A DNA stretch of 64,000 nt from Sequoia sempervirens (lineage: Eukaryota; Streptophyta; Pinopsida; Cupressales; Cupressaceae): NCBI GenBank assembly GCA_007258455.2, contig VDFB02047230.1, positions 156,992,635-157,056,634 of the forward strand, read 5' to 3'. A model generated the notes under the pieces. It did not search any database, had not been told where the DNA came from, and saw only the letters and a list, made by a program, of their open reading frames with translations. The translations under genes and the position numbers were made by a program. Positions 12,272 to 22,497 of this stretch are shown one piece after another. Every line of letters starts with the position of its first letter. The stretch's first letter is position 1.

Positions 12272-12918
12272 AACCCATATGGGTTTCTAGGAAATAGAAA
12301 AAGAAAAAGCCAAAATGTGGCTCGACCCTCATTATGTAAACTGGGTCTTCTTGCATTTGTGATTTTCTGTCTATTTCTGAATTTATTTATAAAAAAACCC
12401 TGCTTGGGTCTCCTGTAGCATGCATTTTGATAAATTCTTCCATTGTTACTAAAAAACCCACATGGGTCACTAGATTTTTTCTACAAAGCTCAGATTTTTG
12501 CAGAATATAGTGGATTCTTTGCAAGTTCATTTCATTTTCTTGTAAAAAAAAATAATGTTGCTGCATTTGATCGAAACCCCAAGTGGGTTTTTTTATATTT
12601 GCAGAAAAAGGCCATTGCTCACCACGGCTTGTCATAATGCATAAATGGCCTTTCTTTTTCTTTTAGCTCCTATAGCATGTCTATCAAATTGTTATTTTCT
12701 TCACAGATTTGTAACAAACCCAGATGGGTAATGTTTTCAATTTGAAGAAACAACTTCTAGATTTTGTGCAAAATGGGGAAATGTCATTGCACCATACGGG
12801 TACACTGGAAACCTCAGCTTGTAACAAAATGTGTCCTTTAGAAGGCATTTAACTGGATTTTCTATAAAATGTTTCATTTTGGTAGAATGTTTTTGAGAGA
12901 AAAACCCCATAATGGGTT
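12272..12918. repeat. series of ACCC(N)GGGT inverted motifs in the LTR
   Basis: Near-palindromes of the form ACCC-N4to6-GGGT occur at 12272-12285 (AACCCATATGGGTT), 12397-12408, 12456-12467 (ACCCACATGGGT), 12575-12589, 12718-12729 (ACCCAGATGGGT) and 12903-12918 (AACCCCATAATGGGTT). The sequences around them show faint similarity, as if about 250-bp units had been duplicated long ago. The same series is at 24742-25388. Confidence 0.6.
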
Positions 12919-15101
12919 TGGTCATTGTGAATACTTTCCTTTTACTATTTTCTGAAAATGTCATGATTACCTTGCTTCTTTTTGTGTAGTAAAGAACTTT
13001 TAGTTCTTTTCATAATGAAATACCCTCCAACATCAAATGAGAAAAATCCTTCCTTAAGTGGCTCCTTAGTGCATGTTTGTTTTTAACATTGTTTCAAGAC
13101 TATTCTGTTGATATTATTGAGCATACCATTCACAATGTATCCCAAGCCTTTTGAAAAAGTGACATTTGACAAATGAAACTCTTTTGCTTGCTGTCTTTCA
13201 GACTTGAATTTTTAAGACACATGCTTTGTTCAGGCACCTAAGATGAAAGTTTCTGCCCCTAAAGTCTTGTATCTGGGTTTCACATATTCACTCAACCAGT
13301 GACAAATTCCTATCCCCATAATACTGTACAATACCTTGCAATATGCTATGTGGCATATGGACCTAGTCCTTCCTTGTTGTGATCCACCATCTATTTGTCA
13401 TGACATGTCATGTGACTGCCAAAATATTCATGTTTCCATTGTTGGCTATTTATGACAGATAAGGTATGAATGAATCTCCATTTGAATTATCATTGTATGG
13501 TTTTACTTATTTTCTCAGACTTCAGCAACTTACACTCTTAGTGCAAATTTGAGGCCTGAATTTCTAATACTAGTGCTTCCATATCCCATTCTTATTCCAT
13601 CTATAATTTGTCATCCTATACTTCAATGATGACAGAGGTTGAAGGCTGAAGCTTCTTTTCCTTTCATGTAATGCACAATAAAGTGGAATTCATTTTGATG
13701 ATCATGCACCTTCTCACTTTTCCTTAGACAAGACTACCATATACTTGCATTGCATATTGGTGTGCTATAGCATGATGCCAGCATGCATTGTTGTTGTTCC
13801 TATTCATGAGAGTATTGCATTGTTGTCTCATTTACCCTCTTAGGACTGCTTTGTAGCTTGTATGAGATCACATAGAGAGAATTTTTCTTGTGCAGTGTCA
13901 CTATCTTTTAATGATGCATCAATAGCACTGTCTTTGATTTATCTTTCCTCATCAATCACTTATTGCTGAAAGCATGATATTTAATGCCTATGTTAACAAT
14001 GACACCTCATGTGCCTCTGGATTGAACTGCTGCTCCAATTCTCATACAAGGTTATGATGCATAGACCATACATCCAAAAAAAACCAGCTATACTGACTTG
14101 TTGTCAACATCTCTTTACAATGCACAATTTATTTCTATCACCATGAAAGTCACAGTCTTTCAAAATAGAGCATATGTTTCTTCCTCTTGCATCAGAATGG
14201 TGACTTCCATTAGGTAAGTGTACAATTGGAAACCATCATTAATGTTCATTGAAAGTCTTTAGGCCTAATACCCATATTCCACTGCTATAGGAGCACTGTG
14301 AAGACTTAATACTCTTTGTTCTACATGATGTTGGTGCTCCACAACTACTAACTCAATATCATACTTACTTTGTTGATTCACTGCCCATTATTTATGCATT
14401 GAATTGTTAACTTACCTTGAAGCCCATTTGCTCCTGCCAATGCACACGATTGTCCCATTAGAAGTGATCACATCATATGATGGTTCCATTGTTGTCATAA
14501 ACATCTTATAATGACATATTCATGATATGCACATATCTATGTCAACTAGAGTTGATGTTTCTTGAATGTCTTTGCCTTTTGTGCTTTTCCTTCAAACATC
14601 ATTCATTTGAAGGTGATATGGAAGCATTTCTTGTCTAATGTTTGATTGGGAAGTCCTTGAATAAATCCTTGTGCAACCTGAGCTTGTCTCTTGGCATTCC
14701 TTTCTTTGACATTGGTGTCATTCACTTATGCATGGGAAATTGGAGTTCTGTTGCCTTTCTTTATTACCCCAAAATCATTTGATCAACCTGTGTTGCCTCA
14801 TTCATTATTGTTGTCCTAACCTTCATGGTTGTCTTGTAGCATATACCTTTGTGATTGTTGTCTATATGTACTTGTACCATGAAATTGATTAAACCGTTGC
14901 TCTTGTTTTCTGTTATGTGTAATAAATACACACAGTTTCCTCATTGTAACTTTATTGGACAACCACCTCTCACATATGTGGGTGACCTAACAACTCACTT
15001 TCCTTTGTGATATGTGACTGTCCTATAGGGTTACGGTGAGGGGCTTGACAACAACTTGAAATCCTTCCTCATTGTTTAGAAGATGCATAATTGAACTTGA
15101 C

Positions 15102-15143
15102 TCTATGAAGACACTTGATGCATCTATGAAGACACTTGATGCA
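15102..15143. repeat. 21-bp tandem duplication private to one LTR
   Basis: TCTATGAAGACACTTGATGCA is present twice in tandem here and once in the other LTR (near 27575). It arose after E1 inserted, or in its 3' LTR only. Confidence 0.8.
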
Positions 15144-16048
15144 TAATTGAACTTGATGCATCTCCAAAATCACTTCTTTTCATAGAATGGATCAAGGGTC
15201 CACTTAAAAAGATTGAAAGACATATCAACATAGTATGTTGGATCTTTTGAATTTGATAATGAAAGTTGATCAATTGGTGTGATTCCATATTGATTTAATG
15301 CATTGATAAGAGATAAATCTTTGATCAAGTTGATCAATTTCCTTTTCTTTCAAAGCATGTTGAGCTCTACCCTTGTGGGAGCACATTTACCCCACATGTT
15401 GTATTTGATCTGATAATGAAACAATAATCAGACTTATCCTAAATCTGCACATGAAGCAAACAGTTAGAAAATAAATGCATATGTTGGATGTTTTATTTTA
15501 ATGCATTTATGGATCAGTTTATACATGCATAGGTAGGTGTGTATGAAAGGATTGAATGTTTCATTGCTTGGAGCTTCGCTCTAACGTCATGTTTTCTTCA
15601 GATGTAGGGTGAGGAGTGCTACGGAGCTGGGAGGGACACAAGTGGTTCAAGGTAGCAACACCATGACAATGACCGACTTGTAACTAGTCATTCACAGGCA
15701 ATGATTGGTTCCATTCTTACATGCACATTCTCTTGTTTCATTCTACTTATTCATGTATGAGTTGTTTCTTATTTTCATTGAATAAGAGAGTTATTCCCTT
15801 GGCTTGTGAGGGACATGTACCTTAATGATTATCAATAAAAGAAATTACATTTGAATACATGATACTCTTTCTCGTTTGTTGTAATGCACCATTGAAATGA
15901 CAAAATGTAATCTGATTTACTTAACAATCACTCCTTCCTACATATTGGAACTAGCAGTTTCATAGTTTATCTTTAACTGTTTAAACAACATGAAAAGAAC
16001 AAACACTAGGTTACCTAATTTCAACTAAAAGCTAAAAATTAGGTAACA

Positions 16049-16350
16049 TTTCTGGCAACATTTACTATATTTTTGCATGCTAAACATGAGACTAGTTTCC
16101 TTTTATGTTATCCATTGGGCACGAGGTCCCTCAAAAAACCAACACTACTTGAAAACAACATTGCAAATAGTTGTAACTCATAACACCAGCAAGAAACACT
16201 TTGAAAACCAAGGAAAACAACAATGCAGAAGGAAAACTACCACCTAACTGAGTAAAACAACACTTAGGGAAAACTAGAAAACCTAACTAATGTGCATCAA
16301 CACTTAGAGGAAACAAAATCTACTCTAATATGTACAAGAGCAGTTTTAGA
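16049..16350. other. E1 region between integrase and 3' LTR
   Basis: About 300 bp of non-coding DNA. A clear purine-rich tract (minus strand) next to the LTR is not seen; the bases before the LTR read GTTGCCAGAAA on the minus strand, a weak candidate. No tandem repeats here, unlike E3. Confidence 0.5.
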
Positions 16351-17600
16351 TCATACCTCAAAATAGAGTTTGAGGTGTATCCCATTGATTGGGATAGGCA
16401 GAGCTTCTCCATCCATTGATGATAGTTGAAAATTATTGTGCTCTTTGCACTTTGTAATGACAAACGGGGCACTCCACATTCTATCAAACTTGGTATGCTT
16501 TCTAGGCTTGCTCTTCAATTCATCCCATTTCAGAACATCTCCCTCTTTGAACACCCTAGGTGTTGCTCTTTTATCAAACACCTTCTTGGTTTGGAGTTGA
16601 TGCAGCTCCATTGTTTTCATGGCTCTACTTATGGTTTCATCCAGCTCCATAAGTTGTGCATATCAGACAGCCATTGGGTCCTCCTCTTCAAACATTTCAA
16701 GCTGGTTCATTATATCAAGAGCTGGAAGCTCAACTGATAAAGCTAGCCTTGCCTCTTTACCATATACCAGTACATAAGGGGAGTTTCCAATGGAATTTTC
16801 TGAAGTTATCCTATCTACCCACCAGGCAGATTTTAACTTGTTATGCCAAGTTCTTTGGTTATCTTCCAAATTACTTTTGATGATCTTGATCAGGTTTTTA
16901 TTGGTTGACTCAGCCAAACCATTACCTTGAGGGTAATAATTTGATGAGGTATTTAGATGGATGCCATTTTTACAGCCCAATCACTTACTCTTAACCCAAC
17001 AAACACCAAAGCATTATCAAAAATGATTGACTCAGGTACCCAAAATTTGGTTACCAAATCATCATAAAAATTTAAAACAACACTTGCATTGGCTTCTTTC
17101 AAAGCCACCACTTCAGTCCATCATGTGAAATAATTGGTTGCAATAAGTACCCACTTGTGAACTGCACTTGAAGGTGGGTTAATGGCACCTATAAAATCAA
17201 TGCACCATCTCATGAAGGGTTGCTCAACTTGAATAGGCTACAATGGTAAAGCTGACAACCTCTCTTTGCCTACAAAAATGGCACATTTTACACACTTCCT
17301 GGCCCAAGCATGGGCATCTTTAAACCATCTTGGCCAATAATAGCCAACTCTCATTATTTTCCATGTAGTCGTTCTTGGGGAAAAATGACCCCCTACAGTT
17401 CCATCATGGAACTCATGAAGTACTTTATCAACTTGATGTTGACCAATGCATCTCAGGAGGACACCATTAATGTCCTTTCCAAAAAGAATGTTGTCAATCA
17501 GAACATAAGGAATAGACTGTAGTCTGAAATACCTACGTTTGGCTTTATCTAAACCTGGTGGACACTCACCAGTTTGAAAAAAGTGAGTCATATCTTGCAC
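16351..17600 (-). pseudogene. E1 integrase
   Basis: Integrase joins retroelement cDNA to target DNA. The zinc-binding HHCC module is clear (HEFHDGTVGGHF then CVKCAIF, about 17270-17430). In the core I see the first Asp in CIDFIGAI (about 17195), the second in IFDNA (about 17020) and the Glu in GNGLAESTNK (about 16910), so the D-D-E triad is retained. The C-terminal part has FKEGDVLKWDE and FDRMWSAPFVI (16351-16650). There is a TGA between 16651 and 16663 and the core section 16981-17237 is broken by stops. No chromodomain is visible. It follows the RNase H directly, as usual in a Ty3 polyprotein. Confidence 0.85.
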
Positions 17601-17689
17601 CCAACCCGTATTTGTTGTAGCTGCATTTGCTTCAAGCCTATTATCAGCAACTAGAACTACCTCTGTTTTTACATTTCCTTCATTTTCAG

Positions 17690-18973
17690 CCTTTGTATCT
17701 AGTTGTTCACATAGCCCTTTACCCCTGACAAGATTTGTTATCTTGATGTCAACATCATACTCCATAACCTTTGTAATCCAACCTAACCTCTTATCATTTA
17801 GATCCCTGCTTAGCAAGAATTCCTTCACACTTGGGTGAGCAACCATTAAATGCACCTTGCTATTAGAAATTAGGGGTTTGAACTTCCTCAAGCTTCTGAT
17901 GGTAGCAAGTACATGTTTCTCTACAAAAGTATATCTTTTTTCATACTCTAATCATTGGATAAAAAAAGCAATTGGTTAGGCTAGCATCGTTCTGTTGTAC
18001 CAGTATTGCAGAAATTATATCAATGCTACCAAAAGCATATAAAATGAAATCTTTTCAGAAGTTTGGGTTTACCAAAGTAGGGGTTGCTAATAAAGCTTCC
18101 TTTATGACTTTAAAACTATTCTTGGCCTCCTTGGTCTAGCTGAAATTGGCATTCTTTTTTAACGTTGCAGTTAGTGGTTTCAAGAGATTGGAAATGTCAG
18201 GAATAAACCTTTTGACGAAATTGATTCTACCAAGAAAACTTTGTAGCCCCTTTTTATGGTTGGGCAAGGGCATATCCAAAATGGTACTTACTCTTTCTAG
18301 ATCAATGGTGATCCCCTATTTTGACACAATATGTCCTAAAATATTTCCTTCATGGACAACAAAGATACATTTCTTGGGGTTGAGGTATATACCATACTCA
18401 CTACACCTCTCAAATACTTGTTTCAAATGTGCAAGGTGTTCATCATCCTTCTTTGAAAACACAGTTACATCATCAAGGTAAATAAGTACAAGTTTGTGAA
18501 TCAAACCTTTAAATGCCTTGTCCATTGCCATTTGAAACGTGGCACCAACATTGGATAGGCCAAAAGGTATCCTTTTATAAGCCATGGTGCCCCATTTTGT
18601 GGTGAAGGAAGTATTGTTCTGATCCTCTTCTTTGACTAAAACTTGGTTATAACTTGAATAACCATCAAGTAATGAGAAGCTTTCTGAACCAGCTACAATT
18701 TGCAGAATATGCTCCATTGAGGGTAGTAGATAATGATCCTTTAGCAAGGATTTATTGATGTCTCTAAAGTCAACACACAACATAATTTCACTATTTTTAT
18801 TTCTAACCCAGACAAGATTAGAGACCCATGAGGTGTGTTTGATTGGAAAAATGATGTCTCCCTCAATCAGCTTGGTCAACTCTTTGACCATAAGGGGCTC
18901 AAGTTTGGGGTTTAAAGGTCTCTATTTCTGCCTAATAGGTTTTGAGTTTGGCTCAAGCTCAATGGTATGTTAG
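17690..18973 (-). pseudogene. E1 reverse transcriptase and adjacent RNase H
   Basis: Copies the element RNA into DNA. The segment 18316-18891 is open and carries LIEGDIIFPI, VDFRDINKSLLKD, FSLLDGYSSYNQV (catalytic Asp), TTKWGTMAYKRIPFGLSNVGATFQ and the YLDD box in LVLIYLDDVTVFS (about 18470). Downstream, 17892-18315 contains the thumb (LGHIVSK, then the SFLGRINF and TKEAKNSFK-like motifs) with frame changes and stops. The RNase H domain ends in 17690-17891 (LISNSKVHLMVAHPSVKEFL, WITKVMEYDVDIKITNLV). The RNase H next to the RT looks degenerate, which is known for elements that carry a second, archaeal-type RNase H. Confidence 0.88.
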
Positions 18974-19142
18974 GAAACTTGGGGATCAAAACCCTTTAAA
19001 TTAGAATATTCCCATACGAATACATCTTGGAACTCTTGATAGAGGGAAATGAAAGCTTGCCTATCTGTAGGTGAAATTTTTTTCCTACTTTGAGGAGCTT
19101 ACCTTTGAAGATTTCAAGCTCCTCATAGTATTCTTCTTTGAC

Positions 19143-20144
19143 CTACATGCTGGTTTTACTCTTTTTTAGTTGGTCATCTGTGCTGAAAATGGATTCCAAG
19201 GTGACTAGACCCTTGGGCAGTTTGTTAGACTTCAATTGGATGATCTGATCATCATATTGTTGTTTGAGCTTCTCTTGGTTGACTGCTGCAAATTCATCTT
19301 CTTGCAGCATGAAGCTAAAAACATGTTCATCACTTTCAAAGACTTTCCAATGAACATTATTATCCGGAATAGAAGGTTTGATAACTATTTTAACATATGG
19401 CTGCAACTTTTCCTTCCTAATTTCACTTGGAATATCAACCTGAGCACCTATGGTAGCCAATCTATCAACATGCTTATTTTGATCCCTAGGAATAGAAATC
19501 AGATTGAAAGCGTCAAACTCTTCTATCATATCCCACACCCTATGTTTTTAGGATTTTAAGACATCATTCTTAGTGACATGAAAACCTCTCACCTCATTGA
19601 TGATCAATTCACTGTCACCATGCACTTGCGAGCAACCAATTCCTCTTTTTCATTCCCATTCCAAGCCTTGAATCAGACCTTTGTATTAAGCAGTGTTGTT
19701 AGTACAAGAGAAGGAAAATATGAAAGCAGAGTAGTATTTTTCACCTTGTGGGGACACAAGAATTGCACCCCCACCAACACCATTCTTGCTTCGAGAACTA
19801 TCAAAGAACATATTCCATACTCTGCCTTGCTGATTTGATTGTTGTCCCACCTCCTTTTCAAGGTTTGGAATCATTGAATTAGGTTCGTGCAGAACATAAA
19901 TACCCAAACCAGTTTCCTCAATGTTATCATTTGGGCTATCAATAATATTCTTTGCTGTCCACTCACTTAGCAGTGCATCTAGTATACTTTCTGCTTGCAG
20001 CTCTTGAGCAACAACAAGTTCATCATCACTAAAAATAGTACAATTAGCATTAACAACACTTGGAACATATGGTTCAATGTGATCCTTAGCAAGTTGCGTA
20101 GATTTGATGATTACTTTAGTCCCATATCTCATTCTGAACAACAT
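19143..20144 (-). pseudogene. E1 archaeal-type RNase H located upstream of RT
   Basis: RNase H removes the RNA strand of the RNA-DNA hybrid. One frame runs 20144-19143 with stops at 19686-19688 (TAA), 19650-19652 (TGA) and 19548-19550 (TAA). Motifs in order: WNMFFDSSRSKNGVGGGAIL (first Asp, about 19800), SCTNNTA followed by the first stop where the catalytic Glu is expected, VHGDSELIINEVRG (third acidic residue, about 19615), then FNLISIPRDQNKHVDRLA (last Asp, about 19470). This is the arrangement of the extra RNase H of the Tat/Ogre group. Here it lies between protease (20244) and RT (18973). A linker (RYGTKVIIKSTQLAKDHIEP) precedes it and about 100 residues ending in TDDQLKKSKTSM follow. 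Confidence 0.8.
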
Positions 20145-20243
20145 ATGGGACCAATCTAATGAAAAATAACCTCCTATTTTGGTAGTGAAATCCCTTGATA
20201 GACATAAAGAAAAATGTGAAGGTAAGTCAATAACAGAGATGTC

Positions 20244-20531
20244 TTAGGGAATGGAGAAATTGGGGCAAGCATGTAGGGTAAGGCTTAAACCCTTGATAAC
20301 ACCTACAGTATTGATGGCTGTCCCATCTAATTGCACAACTCCCTTCTCAAGAGGTTGATACTTCAGTCCTAACTTATCAGCAATCTGTTTGGGCATGACA
20401 AAACTACCTACCCCTGAATCCACCATGCAATTGTGAACTAGTTTATCTCCTATTATCAAGGACACATAAAATGGGGGTGGCTTGACATCCTTACTTGGAT
20501 GTTTACTGCTATCTTGAGGTGTATTTGTCAA
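20244..20531 (-). pseudogene. E1 aspartic protease
   Basis: Retropepsin-type protease that cuts the polyprotein. The active-site loop reads CMVDSGVGSFVMPKQIADKL, with the catalytic Asp in DSG, followed by the flap region and the GVIKGLSLTLHACPNF segment that stands where the second conserved motif is expected. About 95 residues are open. It lies in a different frame from Gag, and the Gag-protease junction has been rearranged (see the 37-bp repeat at 20548-20671). Pro in Ty3 elements normally follows the Gag zinc knuckle, as here. Confidence 0.8.
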
Positions 20532-20547
20532 GACAACCTTGGGTTGA

Positions 20548-20671
20548 CTTGATGGTATATCATTTGAAACACCTACTTTAGCTAAGGCAACAAGATTGCA
20601 ACAAGTCCTTTTGACTAGGAATAGACAGAGGAATCTTGATGGTATATCATTTGAAACACCTACTTTAGCTA
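20548..20671. repeat. 37-bp direct repeat between E1 gag and protease
   Basis: The segment starting CTTGATGGTATATCATTTG occurs at 20548-20584 and again at 20635-20671, offset 87 bp. It is a small tandem duplication that probably broke the gag-pro reading frame. Confidence 0.85.
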
Positions 20672-20829
20672 CATATCCTCATATTCATCTATTTCATGGA
20701 TTCAATAATGTTGAAGGGTGTGACAACGTTTACCTTTTGATGGGTCTTTGCAGCAGCAGGGTCTGTCTGCAAGTGGGCGGGTTGGGGTTGATTCCCAAGC
20801 TGTCCACCACCGATGCCTTGTGAATTTCT

Positions 20830-22167
20830 CTACAAAATGTGTGTTATATGAGGATTGGAAGGTCCAACAACTTCCTTGTCTTTATTTGTTGCTTGTCCAA
20901 TCTTGAGGGCTCTTTTTTTGGCTTGGGTGTTGGCTGCTATCGGAGAGCTATCACTGTTTACTCCACAAAACTCCTCTCCTTTCCAATTCAAGAGAGTTGT
21001 GTCACTTGCAGGGAGCTCCTGATGTTGGGATGATTCACCATTAGGCATGTCCTGCACACTTGAGACATTTTGAACCATCAATGCTTGATTCATTACACCA
21101 ATCAAACATGTAGTTTGATTATGGGCCTGGTTGCAAGGATAACACCAGTCATATTTTGCTGCAAGGTTATTTTGAGTTGGTACCATGTCTCTGGTTGCAC
21201 TGATCGGAACTAGATTATATGGCTGAAATGGCCTCAAATAATTTTTTTTTTGTGCACCTTGAAAATTTCCCTGATATGGTTGCTTATTAGTTTGAAATTG
21301 CTATCCTTGACCTTGGTTTTGAGGCTGCCAAGGCTTGAAACCTTGAAATTGCTTCTTTTTAAGGGTTACAAGTTTGTTGCCAAAGGTCTGAAGAAAATTT
21401 TCAATCTTCTGTTGGCTGCTTGTAATTTCCTGCAGCTCCTGAGATGGTCCTTGGGAAGCAATTTTTGTGTTAAGAGTAGTTGGTAAAGGGGTTAATTGAG
21501 GTGGTGGAAAAGTTGTAGGAGGATGAATATCAGGAAAAAATGGCATGGGAGGCCTAGGGGCAATCCTTCTAGCTTGTATCAGGCTATTTTCTGCTCTTAC
21601 AACTATATCATAAGCTACTGGTAAAGTATTTCCGCCCATAGATTGTATTAAAACAACAACCTCACTATTTAAAGCTCTCAAAAAATAGAGAAATGCATAC
21701 TCAGCTGGAGGCCTTGTAGTGCCCAGAATTCTGTCCCACGTTCTTTGGAAACAGAAATTGAAATCCGTCATTTGTTCGTGAGGAGCCCGTTTAATGTGAG
21801 TCAGTTGCTCCACCAATGACAAGTTATCATACTTGTCTTCAAACTGCTTACAAATTACTTCTCCCAATTCATCCCATGTTCGAATGGAATTGAATGCCAA
21901 ACTCCTGAACCATTGGAGTGCTTTACCTCTAAATGATGCTACTAACAATCTCAAGGAAATATTTTCTTGAGTTATATGATGCACCGAGCACAAATTTGAG
22001 ATGTCGTTATTATGTTCAACCAGTGTAGTTTGATCTTCACCTAAATAATATGGCACACTCTTGAGAGCAGCCACTGGAATATCGTCAAGTTGGGCTAATT
22101 GAAGTGGGCTGCCACCATTGAATGGCACAAAAACTTGGTTTCTTGGAACAACCATGTTTGGTACCAA
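20830..22167 (-). pseudogene. E1 Gag (capsid and zinc knuckle)
   Basis: Structural protein that forms the particle and binds the RNA. One frame spans the whole interval with a single TAG at 21301-21303, one change from the CAG expected in this Gln-rich stretch. Capsid (retrotransposon gag family): residues with KALQWFRSLAFNSIRTWDEL (about 21900) and LTHIKRAPHEQMTDFNFCFQ (about 21790). A Pro-rich linker follows (ARRIAPRPPMPFFPDIHPP, about 21540). Near the C-terminus a zinc knuckle reads CYPCNQAHNQTTC (CX2CX3HX4C, about 21120-21160). The true start is unclear: a TAG lies at 22174-22176 and a poly-A/T run upstream suggests a frameshift. Confidence 0.88.
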
Positions 22168-22176
22168 GTTCTTCTA

Positions 22177-22475
22177 TCTTACTGGGCTGAAAAATCTCAC
22201 TACTGGTGGAGTTGAAACTATTTTTCTTGACAAAAAAAAACCTTCCTTATTGGTCTACCTCTCCTATGGGGTGGTGAAATTTGCAAATATTCTAATGGGA
22301 TAGAGTTTCCCCTTGTCTAAATTTGTTTCATAAGTTGTTACAACACTGATCTATCATAAATTTCACCTTCAGAGCTGCCAGATATATTGGTGTGACTTTT
22401 AAAAGGATAAAAATACTGTTAGCAGCATATCAAAACCAACAAATAATGTGTTTTTCTAGTCTGAAATGACTAGAA
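22177..22475. other. E1 leader between primer site and gag
   Basis: About 300 bp of leader (minus strand) between the primer-binding site and Gag. It contains a T9 run (minus strand) near 22240 that may have shifted the Gag N-terminus out of frame. Nothing else recognised. Confidence 0.5.
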
Positions 22476-22493
22476 GTCCCACCGAGCATGCCA
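22476..22493 (-). promoter_or_regulatory. E1 primer-binding site
   Basis: On the minus strand it reads TGGCATGCTCGGTGGGAC, starting with the TGG that pairs with a tRNA CCA end, four bases (GTTT) after the 5' LTR. E2 has TGGCATGCCCGGTGGGAC at the same distance from its LTR. I could not name the tRNA. Confidence 0.8.
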
Positions 22494-22497
22494 AAAC

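Larger units (their letters stand above)
10051..16048 (-). repeat. E1 3' LTR (about 6.0 kb)
   Basis: On the plus strand it runs from TGTTAGAACACC to GGTAACA, that is TG...CA ends. It matches 22498-28484 over its full length. Most plant Ty3 LTRs are 0.3-5 kb, so this is very long. It holds no element protein, but it contains T-rich DNA with splice-like signals on the plus strand, spaced ACCC...GGGT inverted motifs (12272-12918), a perfect 14-bp palindrome CATGACATGTCATG (13399-13412) and a 21-bp tandem duplication (15102-15143) absent from the other LTR. Confidence 0.93.
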
